Assembly: GCA_902537425.1 (NCBI GenBank)
Contig: CACBBD010000007.1
Span: 1-64,000 of the forward strand
From: an uncultured SAR86 cluster bacterium
Lineage (GTDB): Bacteria; Pseudomonadota; Gammaproteobacteria; Magnimaribacterales; Magnimaribacteraceae
Length of the DNA stretch: 64,000 bases
Reading direction: 5' to 3'
Part shown: piece by piece, positions 7,133 through 15,694 of the stretch
How the letters are laid out: the number at the start of each line of letters is the position of its first letter
How positions within the stretch are numbered: the first letter of the stretch is position 1
The notes under the pieces: model-generated
Told to the model about the DNA's origin: nothing
Seen by the model: the letters and a program-made list of their open reading frames with translations, nothing else
The model's database searches: none
Position numbers and translations under genes: made by a program

Positions 7133-9022
7133 CTATAAACCAAGATAAGAGTTAATCATCTGTACAGACCTTTTAACTGATACCTCATCAGTGTCGATTA
7201 CGATATCTGAATTCTTTGGTTTCTCATAAGGACTGTTGATGCCTGTAAAATTTGGCAGCGTTCCTTCTCTTGCTTTTTTATATAAGCCCTTTGGGTCTCT
7301 TTTTTCTGAAACTTCAAGGCTTGTGCTTACAAATACCTCGACATAATCTTCGTCTTTGAATAGATCTCTTACCATCTGTCTATCTTTCTCATATGGAGAA
7401 ATAAAAGAAGCCAATACATAAAGACCGGCATCAACCATTAATTTTGCAACCTCTCCAACTCGTCGAATATTTTCTACTCTATCTTCCTCTTTGAATCCCA
7501 GATCTTGATTAAGCCCCAACCTTAAGTTATCTCCATCTAAAAGATAGGTCTTAATATCTTTGTAGTGTAAATCTATTTCTAAAGCATTAGCTATTGTAGA
7601 CTTTCCAGAACCACTTAAACCTGTAAACCAAATTAACTTGCCCTTATGACCATTAAGTGATTCTCTATTTTCTCTGTTGATATTTGTTTTCTGCTTATGT
7701 ATGTTAGTTGCCCTTCTAACTGAGTGTAAGATAGTTGCAGCACCTTTTGTTTGATAGTCTACTGGGTCTATAAGTATCAAAGAGCCTGTTTCTCTATTTT
7801 CTCGATATGTATCAAAAGGTATATCTTCGTCTAACTGGATTACTGCACAAGCTATGTCATTTAATCTTAATGAGTTTGATTTTAACTTTTCAAAATTATT
7901 TACATTATATTTATGCTTAATATCTAAGATTTTTCCTTTTATGTACCTAGTGCCTATTTTGAAAAGGTACTTCCTTCCCTTAAAGCATTTGTCTTCGGAA
8001 AGCCAGGCTAAATTAACTTCAAATAAATTTGATATTGAGAATTTATCTTCTTGACTGACTATTAGATCTCCTCTGGAAACATCTAGATCCTTCTCAAGTT
8101 CAATACTTATAGATTGTCCTTTGATTGCTTTAGATATTTCTTTATCACCGATATTAATAGACTTGACTTTGGATATAGAGTTAGAAGAAGCAATTTTTAT
8201 ATGCTGCCCTTTCCTCAAATGCCCGGCCTGAATCATTCCGCAAATTCCTCTAAAATCTTGATTAGGGCGCAATATATTTTGCACAGGCATTCTTAAAGAT
8301 TTCATGTCATCTGATTCTATTTCAAAAATTTCAAGAAAATTTAGAAGAGAAGGCCCTTTATACCATGCTAAATTGCTGCTATTAAGCTTGATATTCTCTC
8401 CATTCAGCGCGGATATGGGTATGTAACTCACGCTATTAAAATTTAGAGAGTCAAGAACCAGTTTGTACTGGTCTACTATCTGATCAAACTTTTCTTGGCT
8501 ATATTGAATAAGGTCCATCTTGTTGATAGCTAAAACTATATCGTTAATTCCTAGAAGAGAGGCTAAGAAAGAATGCCTTTTTGTTTGCTCCAATATACCC
8601 TTCCTGGCATCGACCAATATGATTGCAAGATCAGCATTAGAGGCTCCAGTAATCATGTTTTTTGTATACTCTTCATGTCCGGGTGCGTCTGCGACAATGA
8701 ACCTTTTATTTTCTGTAGAGAAAAATCTATAAGCTACATCGATGGTTATACCCTGTTCTCTTTCAGCAGATAAGCCATCAACAAGAAGAGCATAATCAAT
8801 GTTTTGACCTTGAGTACCATATTTCTTTGATTCATTTTGTAGATTAAGTAACTGTTCTTCGAGCAAGGCTTGAGCTTCGTATAGCATTCTTCCAATTAAG
8901 GTACTTTTACCATCATCAACACTTCCGCAAGTTATAAATTTCAACGTGGGAAGCGCTTCTTGATGTTGTAAGTATTGATCTAAGGGAAGGAGGTTTTTAT
9001 TCATTTCTTTGCTTTTTTTCAT
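7133..9022 (-). CDS. cysNC: Bifunctional sulfate adenylyltransferase subunit 1 / APS kinase (CysN-CysC)
   Basis: A fusion of the GTPase CysN (about residues 1-425) with the APS kinase CysC (about 430-629). CysN shows GSVDDGKST, GITIDV, DAPGHE and NKMD GTPase motifs. CysC shows GLSGSGKST, the DGDN segment and RDPKGLYKKAR. With CysD it makes APS from ATP and sulfate, then phosphorylates it to PAPS. The track starts at 9088, inside cysD. I prefer the ATG at 9022, because TAAAGG sits 7 nt upstream and just after the cysD stop, giving 629 residues. NodQ is the classic example of this fusion. No PAPS reductase or sulfite reductase gene lies in the window. Confidence 0.95.
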   Translation of the reverse strand: MKKSKEMNKNLLPLDQYLQHQEALPTLKFITCGSVDDGKSTLIGRMLYEAQALLEEQLLNLQNESKKYGTQGQNIDYALLVDGLSAEREQGITIDVAYRFFSTENKRFIVADAPGHEEYTKNMITGASNADLAIILVDARKGILEQTKRHSFLASLLGINDIVLAINKMDLIQYSQEKFDQIVDQYKLVLDSLNFNSVSYIPISALNGENIKLNSSNLAWYKGPSLLNFLEIFEIESDDMKSLRMPVQNILRPNQDFRGICGMIQAGHLRKGQHIKIASSNSISKVKSINIGDKEISKAIKGQSISIELEKDLDVSRGDLIVSQEDKFSISNLFEVNLAWLSEDKCFKGRKYLFKIGTRYIKGKILDIKHKYNVNNFEKLKSNSLRLNDIACAVIQLDEDIPFDTYRENRETGSLILIDPVDYQTKGAATILHSVRRATNIHKQKTNINRENRESLNGHKGKLIWFTGLSGSGKSTIANALEIDLHYKDIKTYLLDGDNLRLGLNQDLGFKEEDRVENIRRVGEVAKLMVDAGLYVLASFISPYEKDRQMVRDLFKDEDYVEVFVSTSLEVSEKRDPKGLYKKAREGTLPNFTGINSPYEKPKNSDIVIDTDEVSVKRSVQMINSYLGL

Positions 9023-9032
9023 GTCTAAACCT

Positions 9033-10520
9033 TTAGAAATAACCTTCCTTTTTCTTTTGTTCCATTGAACTATCTTCATCTTGATCAATTAATCTCCCAC
9101 TCCTCTCTGTGGTATTTGATTCTATTAGTTCTAATAAAATTGCAGGCAGGTCTTTGGCGGAGGACTCGATAGCAGCAGTTAAAGGATAACAGCCTAACGT
9201 TCTAAATCTAATTTCTTTCATTTCAAGCTCTTCTCCCTCTAACAATTGAAAACGATCGTCATCAACCATTAGGAAACAATCCTCTCTTTTTACAACTGGT
9301 CGGACCGACGAAAAATATAAAGGTACGATATCTATATCTTCTCTATATATATATTGCCATATATCTAGCTCAGTCCAATTTGATAAAGGGAATACCCTAG
9401 CACTTTCCTCTTGCATTTTTTTACAATTATAAAGGTGCCATAACTCAGGTTTTTGGCTCTTTGGATCCCATATATGATTTCTAGATCTAAATGATAGAAC
9501 TCTTTCTTTAGCTCTGCTCTTTTCTTCATCCCGTCTTGCGCCACCAAAAATAAAATCAAACTTATAATGATCTAGAGCTTGCTTGAGTGCCTCAGTCTTC
9601 ATAATTTCTGTATGGATTTTACTTCCGTGATCAAAAGGATTGATACCTTTCTCAACACCTTCTTCATTCTTATAAACAAGAAGATCCAAGTCGAAAGTCT
9701 CTTGAACCCAATTTCGGTATTCATACATTTCCTGAAACTTCCAGCCAGTATCTACATGTAGTATTGGAAAAGGTACTTTTGATGGATAGAAAGCCTTTCT
9801 CGCCAAATGAAGCATTACTGCACTATCTTTACCCATTGAATACAACATAGCTGGATTTGAAGCTTCTGCAAATACCTCCCGAAATAAATGAATTGACTCT
9901 GATTCTAAAAGGTCTAAATGGCTTAAATTATTTTTTATCATAAGATTATTATTTTCTTTTTTTTGGACTGAGGGTTCGGTTTTAAGAGTTTTTGGATTTA
10001 GAAAAGCTCCGCAGGGTAAGACTATAATGTGTTTATCTAGCACGATCTGTTCACTTTTATATAAAGTCAAAATTTCTTTGAAAATTAAATAAAGCTCGAG
10101 ATTAGGCCAAATTAATAAATTATTTCCTATAAGCTTGCTTAAAGCCTTTATAGCTAAAAGCCATTCCTCTGATGAGGGAGAAGGGTGAATTGGTATCCAG
10201 TACCTTTTTCCTCGTTTATCTTGTAGATAGATAATCTTTGAATCCTCTAAATGATACAAAGTCCCATTCAAGGAGGTAAATCTTTTCTTTTTCGCTAAAT
10301 TATCCCAGTATTCTTTTACATGGCTAATAATAGTTAGAGAGGTTAAATTTTTGTCTATGTAATTTGGCAAAAATTTAGAAGATAAGATTTTGCGTTCAAA
10401 GGTTTTCTTGCTGAATTTATAATCTTTTATGGAATTATAAGCGCTAGTTATATCCCAAGCATGGATGATTTCTCCTTTTTTATGTTTAAAAAAACTTGAT
10501 ATTTTGTCAACCGCAACCAT
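9033..10520 (-). CDS. cysD: Sulfate adenylyltransferase subunit 2 (CysD) with a novel N-terminal extension
   Basis: Residues of about 194-495 are a full-length CysD. They include the ATP-pyrophosphatase loop [24 protein letters not shown] and the conserved end [21 protein letters not shown], and this part is about as long as E. coli CysD (302). It forms the ATP sulfurylase with CysN. The first 193 residues match nothing I recognise: they are mixed alpha/beta, basic and aromatic, and include [14 protein letters not shown] and [12 protein letters not shown]. An internal ATG at 9941 would give a normal CysD but has no clear Shine-Dalgarno, while the frame stays open throughout. Either a fused domain or an unusual in-frame upstream ORF is present. 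Confidence 0.9.
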   Translation of the reverse strand: MVAVDKISSFFKHKKGEIIHAWDITSAYNSIKDYKFSKKTFERKILSSKFLPNYIDKNLTSLTIISHVKEYWDNLAKKKRFTSLNGTLYHLEDSKIIYLQDKRGKRYWIPIHPSPSSEEWLLAIKALSKLIGNNLLIWPNLELYLIFKEILTLYKSEQIVLDKHIIVLPCGAFLNPKTLKTEPSVQKKENNNLMIKNNLSHLDLLESESIHLFREVFAEASNPAMLYSMGKDSAVMLHLARKAFYPSKVPFPILHVDTGWKFQEMYEYRNWVQETFDLDLLVYKNEEGVEKGINPFDHGSKIHTEIMKTEALKQALDHYKFDFIFGGARRDEEKSRAKERVLSFRSRNHIWDPKSQKPELWHLYNCKKMQEESARVFPLSNWTELDIWQYIYREDIDIVPLYFSSVRPVVKREDCFLMVDDDRFQLLEGEELEMKEIRFRTLGCYPLTAAIESSAKDLPAILLELIESNTTERSGRLIDQDEDSSMEQKKKEGYF

Positions 10521-10584
10521 ATGTCTTAAAATTCATATATTATATATTTTCAGAAATTTTTAACTTACAAAAATTGAAAATTGT

Positions 10585-10590
10585 ATTATA
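10585..10590 (-). promoter_or_regulatory. Putative -10 box upstream of cysD
   Basis: TATAAT on the minus strand lies 64 bp before the cysD ATG, in the 142-bp gap after pgsA. No convincing -35 is present at 16-18 bp. It would make the sulfate-activation module a separate transcription unit starting with the N-terminal extension. Confidence 0.3.
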
Positions 10591-10662
10591 AGACAAAATT
10601 AAACAATCTTCCTTTGTTAGTTGTATTGGATATTAATAAAATTTAAAAAAGCGCAGAGTGAG

Positions 10663-11196
10663 CTAAATTTTGTTAGAGTAAGACCTCAAATAATCAAATA
10701 AACTATAAACAGATAGAAAGGAAGCCAGCCAAAACAGGAAGACAGTAATAGAGTAGAAGGTATCCAAAAAATTTGGTGATACAATCAAGAAAGACAAGGC
10801 TGTTATCTGGCTTGTGGTCTTGAATTTACCTATTAAACTAACTTTAAAATTAGAAAAATTAGAATTTTCTGCAACAAATTGTCTAAATGAAGAAATAATT
10901 AATTCTCTGGCAATAATAATTATGGAGGGTATTATCAAAGCATCTCGGTCACCAAATGACATTAGAAATAGTATAGTAATGCATATCAGTAACTTGTCTG
11001 CAATTAAATCCAATAGCCCCCCCAAATCACTTGTAGTTCCTGTTTTTCTAGCCAAATATCCATCTAAATGATCTGTCAAGCCTGCAACAATAAATATAAA
11101 TAAAGCTATCCAATTTGATAGTTCTGATGTAGGTGATACTAAAATTAAAACTGGAAATATAAGAACTATTCTCAAGATTGTTATGTAATTTGCCAT
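10663..11196 (-). CDS. pgsA: CDP-diacylglycerol-glycerol-3-phosphate 3-phosphatidyltransferase
   Basis: A 177-residue integral membrane enzyme with an exact CDP-alcohol phosphatidyltransferase motif, DGYLARKTGTTSDLGGLLD...D (DG-x2-AR-x8-G-x3-D-x3-D), near residues 46-70, plus several hydrophobic helices. It makes phosphatidylglycerol phosphate from CDP-diacylglycerol, the committed step to PG and cardiolipin. It follows uvrC by 2 bp, as in most gammaproteobacteria. In E. coli the next genes are tRNA genes; here a sulfate-activation module intervenes. Confidence 0.95.
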   Translation of the reverse strand: MANYITILRIVLIFPVLILVSPTSELSNWIALFIFIVAGLTDHLDGYLARKTGTTSDLGGLLDLIADKLLICITILFLMSFGDRDALIIPSIIIIARELIISSFRQFVAENSNFSNFKVSLIGKFKTTSQITALSFLIVSPNFLDTFYSITVFLFWLASFLSVYSLFDYLRSYSNKI

Positions 11197-11198
11197 TC

Positions 11199-13040
11199 TT
11201 ATTGGTTGTGCAATTGTCTAAATATTGACTCAGCAGTATTCTTGCCGATTCCCTCTACTTCAGATAAATCCTCTACGCTTGCTCTTTTAATCTGCTCTAG
11301 GGATCCAAAGTAGCGTAATAGTACCTTCTTTCTAACACTTCCTACGCCTGATAACTCATCTAGAGAAGAATGGATTGCAGTTTTTCTCATTTTTTTCTTC
11401 TGATTTAATAATGCATATCTATGGGTCTCATCTCTAATTTCTTGAATGAACTGATGAAAAATAGCGGCCTCTTTAACCTTTATACTTTTACCATTCGAAA
11501 GGTGTATAGTATCAAAATTCGCTTTTCTTCTAACGCCTTTTGAAATTGAAATGACATTGACTTCATGAATATCATAAGCATGAAAAACTTGTACAACCTG
11601 TTTGAGGTGTGTCTTACCGCCGTCAATGATAATAAGTCCAGGTAACTCTTTTGTTTTAACTCCAGAAAACCTCCTCTCAATTAATTCTGTCATAGATCCG
11701 ATATCGTTTCCCCAATTAGGCTTACTGATATTGTATGTTCTATATAAATTACGGGCCTTCCCGCGTGCCGTGTACACAACACAACCTGCCACTGCATTCT
11801 TACCTGCATGATGGCTAATATCATAGGATTCTATTAGCGCTAAATCGTTTTGTAATTGCAGGCCCTCTTTTAATTCTTTGAATTTGACATCTATACCTTT
11901 ATCAAACCTATTTTTTCTTAAAACATATTCAGTATTCGCCTTACAGGCATCCAAGAGACCTTTATCTTTCTTTCCAGGCTTGGTAATGATCGAGATTTTG
12001 CGCGAAAACTCTGAAGATAAAGCCTTCTCTAATAGCACTTTATTCTCTAATTTTTGGTTTATAACAAGAAAATCTGGACAATCATTATTATTTAAATATC
12101 TATGGGTAATGAAATTTCCTAAGGTATCTGTTTCATCAAAACCTTCTATTTGTAAATAATTTTTATGCCCTGTAACCCATCCTTGATTAACTGAAGTTAC
12201 GCCAACTTTTATTTGATTTGAAGAAGAAGAAACATAAATAGCATCTCTGCTTTTGTTAAAGCCAGCAATGCTCTGAGATCTTTGTATATCTCTTAAAGAA
12301 GAAATTCTATCCCTGTATATTGCTGCTTTTTCATAATCTTTAGCTTGAGAAAATTTATCCATAGAGATATAGAAATTATTAACTAAATCTTCAGATTTTC
12401 CTTCCAATAATAATTCTGCTCTTTTAACCTCTAACAAATACTCATCTTTACCTATAAGGCCTATACAAGGGGCCGAACATCTTCCTATTTCGTACTGAAG
12501 GCAAGGTCTAGTTCGGTTTTTAAAGTATGCATCAGAACAATTTCTCAATTTAAAAGTTTTTTGGACAAGCTTCAGAGCATCCCTTACCGCATAAGAATTC
12601 GGAAAAGGACCAAAAAACTTTCCATTCTCTAACTTTTTTCCTAAGAAGGATTTAGCAGCAGGAAACTTTTTTTTTGATTCAATTTTTATCCATGGATATC
12701 CTTTATCGTCCTTGAATTGAACATTAAATTTGGGTTTAAATTCTTTTATTAAAAATTGTTCATGGAGTAGCGACTCTAGCTCAGTATTCGTTAAAACAAA
12801 ATCAATAAATTTTGCCTGCTCAAGTAGTTTTATTATCTTTTTTGTTCTTGAAGATTGTCTGAAGTATGACGCAACTCTATTTTTTAGTACTTTAGCTTTT
12901 CCTATATAAATAGGATTGTTGTATTTGTCTAAAAATTTATAAACACCAGGAGATTTTGGCACCTCTTTAATAAAATCTTTTATTTCCCTTTCAAGGACGG
13001 GTATCAGATAGGGAGATATAGAAGTAATCTTATGTTCCAT
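11199..13040 (-). CDS. uvrC: Excinuclease ABC subunit C
   Basis: A 613-residue UvrC. The N-terminal GIY-YIG nuclease begins with SPGVYKFLDKYNNPIYIGKA at about residues 29-50. A cysteine cluster (CSDAYFKNRTRPCLQYEIGRC) lies around 170-190, the UVR motif (FSQAKDYEKAAIYRDRI) around 230, then the UvrC RNase H-like domain with DISHHAGKNAVAG. The tandem helix-hairpin-helix C-terminus contains SGVGSVRKK and VEGIGKNTA. It makes both incisions in nucleotide excision repair after UvrB loads. It precedes pgsA, a conserved pairing. Confidence 0.97.
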   Translation of the reverse strand: MEHKITSISPYLIPVLEREIKDFIKEVPKSPGVYKFLDKYNNPIYIGKAKVLKNRVASYFRQSSRTKKIIKLLEQAKFIDFVLTNTELESLLHEQFLIKEFKPKFNVQFKDDKGYPWIKIESKKKFPAAKSFLGKKLENGKFFGPFPNSYAVRDALKLVQKTFKLRNCSDAYFKNRTRPCLQYEIGRCSAPCIGLIGKDEYLLEVKRAELLLEGKSEDLVNNFYISMDKFSQAKDYEKAAIYRDRISSLRDIQRSQSIAGFNKSRDAIYVSSSSNQIKVGVTSVNQGWVTGHKNYLQIEGFDETDTLGNFITHRYLNNNDCPDFLVINQKLENKVLLEKALSSEFSRKISIITKPGKKDKGLLDACKANTEYVLRKNRFDKGIDVKFKELKEGLQLQNDLALIESYDISHHAGKNAVAGCVVYTARGKARNLYRTYNISKPNWGNDIGSMTELIERRFSGVKTKELPGLIIIDGGKTHLKQVVQVFHAYDIHEVNVISISKGVRRKANFDTIHLSNGKSIKVKEAAIFHQFIQEIRDETHRYALLNQKKKMRKTAIHSSLDELSGVGSVRKKVLLRYFGSLEQIKRASVEDLSEVEGIGKNTAESIFRQLHNQ

Positions 13041-13054
13041 ATACAGATTATAAA

Positions 13055-14539
13055 CTAGGATTTGGGAAGAAAAATTTGAGAAAAATAATCTTTCAAAAAC
13101 TCTTTATTGCTTTTCGCTTCCAAAGCTAATTTCTTTCCTAGTTGTACACCCCATTGATCAAATGGGTCTATTCCGAGAATAGAAGCTTCTATAAAAACTT
13201 TGTGTTCATAAATAGCCAACAAAAATCCTAAGCTCTTAAGATCTAGAGAGTTTAGCTTTAAAACAGAACAAGGATTATTTCCTTTTACTGATTTGTAAGG
13301 TTGTTGCTTGTCTTCCTTGCCATAACTCATGGCTAGTACTTGAGATAGTAGCATTTCGTATGAATCTAGAGTCACTTTTTCTCCATCATCTAACCCAATA
13401 AAATCACAAGAAGTTTCAGTCTTGCCTTGCATAAGCCACTGAAAAGTTGAATGTTGAGATTCAATACCATAGCCTCCCCAAATTAAGGGAGAAGTTGAGA
13501 AAGGAGATTCTTGTGATTGGAAATTTATAGATTTTCCATTACTCTCCATGGACATTTGGGCGATATAGTTTGATAGTGATCGTAATCTGAAGTTGTAGGT
13601 GAAAATACCATGATTATTTATGTTTAGTGCACTTGTATTCCATACACTCAAAAGTGCCATTATTACTGGGATATTAGAGTCCCATGAAGTTGAATTTGTA
13701 TGCCTATCAGCAAGACGTGCCCCTTCAAGCAAATCAAGATAGGAACTAAAGTTAGAATTTATAAAAGCTGGTAGGCTTATAGATGACCAGATAGAAAATC
13801 TTCCTCCTAAAGAATCCAATAATAAAAATTGATTGCTTTCTTTTATGCCAAATGAATTCATTGCATGAGCATTAGCTGATATGCCATAAAGATGATCTTG
13901 GAACTCAATGTCAGGATTTTCTTCAAACCAAGATTTGAGGTGTTCTAAATTTTTTATAATTTCAGGGGTTTCAAAAGATTTTGAAGATACAAAAACCAAA
14001 GTTTCATGTTGTCTACAATTTCTTAGAACAGCATTTATCTCTAAAAGATCATAACTGGAGCAGTAGAAGATATTTACTGGCCCGTCAAGAGATTGAAATT
14101 CACTTAACAACTCTGGACCTAATCTAGATCCTCCTATACTTAGGCAAACTAAATTCTTGAATTTTGAATGAATTTTTTTTTGTTTCAAAAATTTTTTGAT
14201 TTTCTCTCTTTCAAAAGTTATCAGTTGGAAATTCTCAGCTGGAGTCTTATTTCTATAATGAGTATGAGACACTAATCTATCTTCAGATGGATTGTTAAAC
14301 TGACCATCAAATAATGCCTTGAGTGAATCGCTTAAATTTATCTGATCTGGTATCTTAAACAGATAATCAAAAATATGATTAGATATTCGTTGTTTCGAAA
14401 AATCAAAATCTAATAAATCATGTTTGACGTTCATTTCAACAAGCTCATTACGATTATGTAACTCAGAGATATGAACATTTTTGATATCCTTACTAAGAGT
14501 CAATAATTTGGTGTGGATATCTTTCCTAATCTCATTCAT
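13055..14539 (-). CDS. pgi: Glucose-6-phosphate isomerase
   Basis: A 494-residue PGI, shorter than E. coli PGI (549). Two SIS-fold halves are visible. The phosphate loop reads SIGGSRLGPEL, the family signature LGGRFSIWS is present, and MESNGKS and the QHSTFQWLMQG region match the active site. The C-terminal signature FDQWGVQLGKK has glutamine where the usual pattern has glutamate (GVE). It interconverts glucose-6-phosphate and fructose-6-phosphate. It overlaps the LapA-like gene by 8 bp. Sugar phosphates from here could feed the nearby polysaccharide and heptose genes. Confidence 0.93.
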   Translation of the reverse strand: MNEIRKDIHTKLLTLSKDIKNVHISELHNRNELVEMNVKHDLLDFDFSKQRISNHIFDYLFKIPDQINLSDSLKALFDGQFNNPSEDRLVSHTHYRNKTPAENFQLITFEREKIKKFLKQKKIHSKFKNLVCLSIGGSRLGPELLSEFQSLDGPVNIFYCSSYDLLEINAVLRNCRQHETLVFVSSKSFETPEIIKNLEHLKSWFEENPDIEFQDHLYGISANAHAMNSFGIKESNQFLLLDSLGGRFSIWSSISLPAFINSNFSSYLDLLEGARLADRHTNSTSWDSNIPVIMALLSVWNTSALNINNHGIFTYNFRLRSLSNYIAQMSMESNGKSINFQSQESPFSTSPLIWGGYGIESQHSTFQWLMQGKTETSCDFIGLDDGEKVTLDSYEMLLSQVLAMSYGKEDKQQPYKSVKGNNPCSVLKLNSLDLKSLGFLLAIYEHKVFIEASILGIDPFDQWGVQLGKKLALEAKSNKEFLKDYFSQIFLPKS

Positions 14540-14759
14540 CTTTATGTTTTTTCTTGGAGGAAAAATATATCAACTCCAGAATAATAGTGATGATCATTCC
14601 AAAACATAAGGCATATAAAACTAAGCTTCCTAAATGAAAATCTATTTCAATGAAAAAAAGATCAAAATTTACGACAGAGTTATTAAGATTGAGAAGCACG
14701 AGAGAGTAGGTTGCCAATATAGTGATAACAATTAGTAATAGAATAATAGAAAAGCCCAT
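14532..14759 (-). CDS. LapA-domain (DUF1049) small membrane protein
   Basis: A 75-residue protein with two transmembrane helices (about 3-25 and 43-67) joined by a short loop, and a lysine-rich tail (SSKKKHKDE). This is the lipopolysaccharide-assembly-protein-A layout. LapA normally lies directly after ihfB; here gmhA intervenes. LapA/LapB control LpxC turnover in E. coli, but a LapB partner is not adjacent here. The assignment rests on size, topology and position. Confidence 0.65.
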   Translation of the reverse strand: MGFSIILLLIVITILATYSLVLLNLNNSVVNFDLFFIEIDFHLGSLVLYALCFGMIITIILELIYFSSKKKHKDE

Positions 14760-14762
14760 TTC

Positions 14763-15374
14763 TTATTCTTTAGTCAACCAACCTTTCTCTAATAAAGAAT
14801 CTTCAATATATTGAAGTAAGGCGTGCCCTGCAGTTATATGACTTTCTTGAATTCGGGCTGTTATTTTACTGGGAGCAACGAAGGCCAAGTCACAATAAGA
14901 GAGTGCCTCGCCTCCTCCATTTCCTAGAAAACCTAAAGAAAAAATACCTCTCTCTCTAGCTAACTTAAGAGTTTCAATAATATTTTTTGAATTGCCTGAT
15001 GTTGAAATTGCTAAAAGTATGTCGTCTGTGGAAGAGAGAGAAGAAAAAACCCTTTTAAAAATGTCGTCAGGACCATAATCATTTATACATGCAGTTAGCG
15101 TAGAGGTATCTTGCACTAAAGAGAGGGCAGGAATACTTTGTCTGTTAACATCGGATGTTAATCTTACTAAGAACTCTGCTGCTAAATGTTGAGCATCTGC
15201 AGCTGATCCACCGTTACCGCATAAAAGCAATTTGCCTCCATTAGAGATTGATTCAGTAATGATATCTCCAGCCTCTATCAAAACTTCATACAATCCATTG
15301 TCAATAATCTGCTGTTTTACAGATATAGATCCTTGAAAAGTTTGAACTATTTTATTTTTAATACCCTCTGACAT
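14763..15374 (-). CDS. gmhA: Phosphoheptose isomerase
   Basis: A 203-residue SIS protein with the full GmhA pattern: LLCGNGGSAADAQHLAAEF (catalytic glutamate in AAEF), STSGNSKNI, and the C-terminal RIQESHITAGHALLQ with the catalytic histidine. It converts sedoheptulose-7-phosphate to D-glycero-D-manno-heptose-7-phosphate for the LPS inner core. DiaA, a DnaA-binding relative, is an alternative, but the intact catalytic residues favour GmhA. It lies between ihfB (41 bp) and the LapA-like gene (3 bp). Confidence 0.8.
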   Translation of the reverse strand: MSEGIKNKIVQTFQGSISVKQQIIDNGLYEVLIEAGDIITESISNGGKLLLCGNGGSAADAQHLAAEFLVRLTSDVNRQSIPALSLVQDTSTLTACINDYGPDDIFKRVFSSLSSTDDILLAISTSGNSKNIIETLKLARERGIFSLGFLGNGGGEALSYCDLAFVAPSKITARIQESHITAGHALLQYIEDSLLEKGWLTKE

Positions 15375-15415
15375 TTATCCCACTCCAGTTCAGGATACTA
15401 TACATCGCTTCTTTT

Positions 15416-15694
15416 TTATTTGTTTAAAGATTCCTTTAGATGCTTAGAAGCCCTGAAGTAAGGATGATGTTTCGGATTAACTTGAACTGTAGTTCCAGTT
15501 TTAGGATTTCTTGATATTCTCTGTTCTCTTGACCTGACCGAAAAAGTACCAAAATTTCTTATTTCCACCCTATTTCCAACAGAAAGAATATTAGAAATCA
15601 AACTTACTATTATATTTGTAGTCTGACGAATGTCGTCTTCATTGAGATAATCTTGTCTATCTGATATTTTTTTTATTAAATTAGATTTATTCAT
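15416..15694 (-). CDS. ihfB: Integration host factor subunit beta
   Basis: The ORF track starts at 15739 inside rpsA. I choose the ATG at 15694, which gives MNKSNLIKKISDRQ and 92 residues, the normal IHF-beta length, with GGTAAAG just upstream. The HU/IHF fold is clear: RVEIRNFGTFSVR, then SRNPKTGTTVQVNPKHHPYFRASK with the DNA-intercalating proline arm. It bends DNA as a heterodimer with IhfA. It overlaps the rpsA stop by 8 bp, the universal gammaproteobacterial arrangement. Confidence 0.95.
   Translation of the reverse strand: MNKSNLIKKISDRQDYLNEDDIRQTTNIIVSLISNILSVGNRVEIRNFGTFSVRSREQRISRNPKTGTTVQVNPKHHPYFRASKHLKESLNK

Noticed and set aside
9023-9088. Track start of CysNC at 9088
   Set aside because: It would overlap cysD by 56 bp and adds a basic stretch unlike CysN. 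The ATG at 9022 has a good Shine-Dalgarno directly after the cysD stop.
10521-10662. Search for the missing tRNA-Gly after pgsA
   Set aside because: The gap holds only AT-rich sequence with no T-arm (GGTTCGA-type) or acceptor pairing.
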